From: DATLFA01 sp039934635
Lineage (GTDB): Bacteria; Actinomycetota; Acidimicrobiia; Acidimicrobiales; WLNW01
Assembly (NCBI GenBank): GCA_039934635.1
Contig: JBDTLT010000073.1
Span: 1 to 23,094, forward strand
Direction: 5' to 3'
Length of the DNA: 23,094 nt
The position numbers were made by a program, and so were the translations under genes. Under the pieces are notes generated by a model that saw only the letters and a program-made list of their open reading frames with translations, did not search any database and was not told the DNA's origin. Position 1 is the stretch's first letter; every line of letters starts with the position of its first letter. Positions 21,230 through 23,094 of this stretch are shown one piece after another.

Positions 21230-22129
21230 ATGAAGATCCGCATCGGATTGGGCTTGGGCGCGGCGACCGATCTCGCCGATGGGGCCACCCTCGGCCATAT
21301 CGTCGACGAACTCGAGCGGCTCGGCTTCGATTCGCTGTGGTTCACCGAGCGCATCAACGGGCCCAGCCTCGATCCGCTGGTAGCCATGACGTTCACCGTC
21401 GCCCGTACGCGCAAGCTCAAGGTGGGCACGGCCGTCATGGTGCTGCCGGGGCGCAATCCGGTCGTGCTGGCCAAGGCGTTGGCGAGTCTCGACCGCCTTT
21501 CCAACGGCCGTGCGTTCCCCGCCGTCGGCCTCGGTGCCGTCAATCCGCTCGAACAACAGGCATTCGGCTTGCTGCGCAACGAACGCGCGCCATGGTTCGA
21601 AGAAGCGCTGCCACTGATGCGGCGGCTGTGGGCAGAAGACCAAGTCGTGCATCACGGCAGCCGCTTCCACCTCGACGGCGTGACCGTCGAGCCCAAGCCC
21701 CTCTCCAAACACATCGATGTATGGCTCGGTGGCGCGTCTGCGGTCGAGCTCCAACGATGCGGGCGACTAGGTGACGGTTGGCTGCCGTCGTTCTGCACAC
21801 CCGACTCCGTGCGCAAAGGCATCACGATCGTCAACCGTGCCGCAGAACAAGCGGGTCGGCTCGTCGATCAAGAGCACTTCGGGGTGTTGTTGCCGTATAT
21901 CGAAGGCCCGCTGCCGCAAGGCATCGTCGACATCATCCGTAAGCGTGAGCCCGAAGCATCACCGAGCGACATCGTGGCCAGCAGCCGCGATCAGCTGTGC
22001 GGCATGATCGAACGATTCATCGATGCCGGGGCGTCCAAGTTCGTGGTGCTGCCCTACGGCGACCCGCCGGCCGGCTGGACCGAAGAGCTCGAAAGCCTGG
22101 CGTCGATCCTGCTGCCGCTACAGAACTAG
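21230..22129 (+). CDS. LLM-class F420-dependent oxidoreductase
   Basis: A 299-residue luciferase-fold protein. IRIGLGLGAATDLADG, ELERLGFDSLWFTERI, KVGTAVMVLPGRNPVVLAKALASLDRLSNGR and VWLGGASAVELQRCGRLGDGWLPS are the usual sheet and loop segments of the F420-type subgroup. Cofactor use is inferred from family resemblance, and the substrate is unknown. ATG 21230 directly follows the 33-bp hairpin array. A GAGGTG at 21212-21217 is 12 nt upstream, rather far for a Shine-Dalgarno site. TAGAAC at 21218-21223, created by the divergent end of the third repeat, is a possible but imperfect -10 for a leaderless transcript. It is convergent with recG. Confidence 0.9.
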   Translation: MKIRIGLGLGAATDLADGATLGHIVDELERLGFDSLWFTERINGPSLDPLVAMTFTVARTRKLKVGTAVMVLPGRNPVVLAKALASLDRLSNGRAFPAVGLGAVNPLEQQAFGLLRNERAPWFEEALPLMRRLWAEDQVVHHGSRFHLDGVTVEPKPLSKHIDVWLGGASAVELQRCGRLGDGWLPSFCTPDSVRKGITIVNRAAEQAGRLVDQEHFGVLLPYIEGPLPQGIVDIIRKREPEASPSDIVASSRDQLCGMIERFIDAGASKFVVLPYGDPPAGWTEELESLASILLPLQN

Positions 22130-22136
22130 GGCCCGA

Positions 22137-22154
22137 GCGGCCCGGCGGAGCCGC
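22137..22154. terminator. Hairpin between the oxidoreductase and recG ends
   Basis: GCGGC (22137-22141) and GCCGC (22150-22154) can pair around an 8-nt loop, in the 34-bp gap between convergent stops. No T-tract follows on either strand, so termination is only suggested. The 14 bases 22143-22156 are identical to 14333-14346. Confidence 0.4.
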
Positions 22155-22163
22155 ACAAGTTGG

Positions 22164-23094
22164 TCAGCTCTTCATCAAGAACTCGGCGGCGTCATCGCCG
22201 AGGATCAACTCGACTTCGTCGCGCAGCAACGTGAACTCGGACTGCAGACCGGGGTCGTGATCGACGAGCTCGAATGCCGCTTCGCGCGCGGCGACGACCC
22301 ACTCACGATCACGCCGCAGCGACGCCAACTTGAGATCGTTGCGTCCCTTTTGCCGCTCCCCCATGATCGTGCCCTCGCCGCGCAGATCGAGATCGACTTC
22401 GGCCAACGCGAACCCGTCGGTCGAGGCCACGAGCGCCTCGATGCGAGCGACGCCGTCAGGAGTCGTTGCCTCGCCGACGAGGTAGCAGTACGACTGTTGC
22501 GCGCCGCGACCGACACGACCGCGCAATTGGTGCAGCTGTGCGATGCCGAACCGGTACGCGTCGAGGATGACCATGATCGTCGCGTTCGGCACGTCGACAC
22601 CGACTTCGATCACCGTGGTCGCGACGAGCACGTCGAGCTTGCCCGCGCGGAACAGCGTCATCACCTGTTCCTTTTCGGCCGACGACAAACGTCCGTGCAA
22701 CAAACCCAGTTTCAAGCCGGTCAACTCGACGTTGGACAACTGCGCGTAGGTCTCCTCGGCCGAGCGCACTTCGAGCGTTTCGGATTCGTCGATGAGGGGG
22801 CACACGACATACACCTGACGTCCTCCCGCGACTTCATCCCGCACGTGCTGCCACACAGCCTCTTCTTCGAGCGGCGTTTGGGCCCACACCGTGGTGATGG
22901 GCGTACGTCCCGGGGGCAACTCGTCGAGCACCGAGACGTCGAGATCACCGTAGACGGTCATCGCCGCCGTGCGCGGAATTGGTGTCGCGGTCATCACCAG
23001 CACGTCGGGAGTGAGATCAGTGGCACTCTTCTCCCGCAGCGCGGCGCGCTGTTCGACGCCGAAGCGATGCTGCTCGTCGATGACCACCATGCCG
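22164..23094 (-). CDS. recG: ATP-dependent DNA helicase RecG, C-terminal part (5' end beyond window)
   Basis: At least 309 residues of a superfamily 2 helicase, open to the window edge. The motifs, in order, are VVIDEQHRFGVEQR (motif II, DEQH), TATPIPRT (motif III), GRLSSAEKEQVM (the helicase C domain), ATTVIEVGVDVPNA (motif V) and QLHQLRGRVGRG (motif VI). The C-terminal region with DLDLRGEGTIMGERQKG is the wedge-adjacent RecG ending. RecG remodels stalled replication forks and Holliday junctions. About 400 N-terminal residues, including the wedge domain and Walker A, lie outside the window. The gene is convergent with the oxidoreductase, 34 bp away. Confidence 0.95.
   Translation of the reverse strand, partial: GMVVIDEQHRFGVEQRAALREKSATDLTPDVLVMTATPIPRTAAMTVYGDLDVSVLDELPPGRTPITTVWAQTPLEEEAVWQHVRDEVAGGRQVYVVCPLIDESETLEVRSAEETYAQLSNVELTGLKLGLLHGRLSSAEKEQVMTLFRAGKLDVLVATTVIEVGVDVPNATIMVILDAYRFGIAQLHQLRGRVGRGAQQSYCYLVGEATTPDGVARIEALVASTDGFALAEVDLDLRGEGTIMGERQKGRNDLKLASLRRDREWVVAAREAAFELVDHDPGLQSEFTLLRDEVELILGDDAAEFLMKS

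Noticed and set aside
19616..21754. A 712-codon - strand frame extending fumC upstream
   Set aside because: The extension crosses the hairpin repeats and lies antisense to a clear luciferase-family gene. fumC has a strong Shine-Dalgarno site before ATG 20971, and family length fits that start.

Overview
This 23 kb window comes from a GC-rich bacterial chromosome. GTG starts are common, genes are tightly packed, and there are several flavin/F420-type luciferase-like oxidoreductases and acyl-CoA genes. Together these point to an actinobacterium, probably of the Acidimicrobiia/Ilumatobacter type; that placement is inferred from gene content only. No insertion sequence, prophage, CRISPR array, tRNA or rRNA was found, and no gap without a gene exceeds about 260 bp.

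Layout. 1-142: tail of a + strand gene, then two hairpins, one a perfect 19-bp inverted repeat. 143-5321: a hormone-sensitive-lipase-type esterase (-) diverges from an MFS efflux pump (+), sharing a promoter whose two -10 elements overlap. Next come a luciferase-like monooxygenase, a small membrane-anchored unknown protein and a double-hotdog thioesterase (all +). 5328-8219 (-): apparent four-gene operon of MBL-fold hydrolase, flavin reductase, gamma-carbonic-anhydrase-like protein and F420-type oxidoreductase. 8341-9078 (+): class I glutamine-amidotransferase-like C26 peptidase, whose stop overlaps the stop of mutY (9075-9986, -). 10078-14260 (+): membrane PAS-GGDEF-EAL protein, then a long acyl-CoA dehydrogenase. 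14273-19034 (-): IF-2B-like protein, CoA-ester lyase, CapA-type phosphoesterase and a GT-C-like membrane protein. 19123-19614 (+): thioredoxin-fold protein without CXXC, convergent with fumC (19616-20971, -). 20972-21229: three tandem 33-bp hairpin units. 21230-22129 (+): third luciferase-like oxidoreductase. 22164-end (-): C-terminal part of recG.

Function. Much of the window fits oxidative catabolism of lipid-like or terpenoid-like compounds: esterase, three luciferase-family oxidoreductases, flavin reductase, thioesterase, acyl-CoA dehydrogenase, CoA-ester lyase and fumarase. Cyclic-di-GMP signalling, a surface-polymer pair (CapA plus GT-C) and DNA repair (MutY, RecG) are interspersed. Several genes have a TANNNT hexamer 6-9 nt before the start codon and no Shine-Dalgarno sequence, the layout of actinobacterial leaderless transcripts.

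No clearly new multi-gene system was found. The best leads are the structured 33-bp repeats before 21230, the symmetric divergent promoter at 1105-1114, the gamma-CA homologue with a Glu at a zinc-ligand position, and the IF-2B-like protein that appears to have lost its catalytic Asp.
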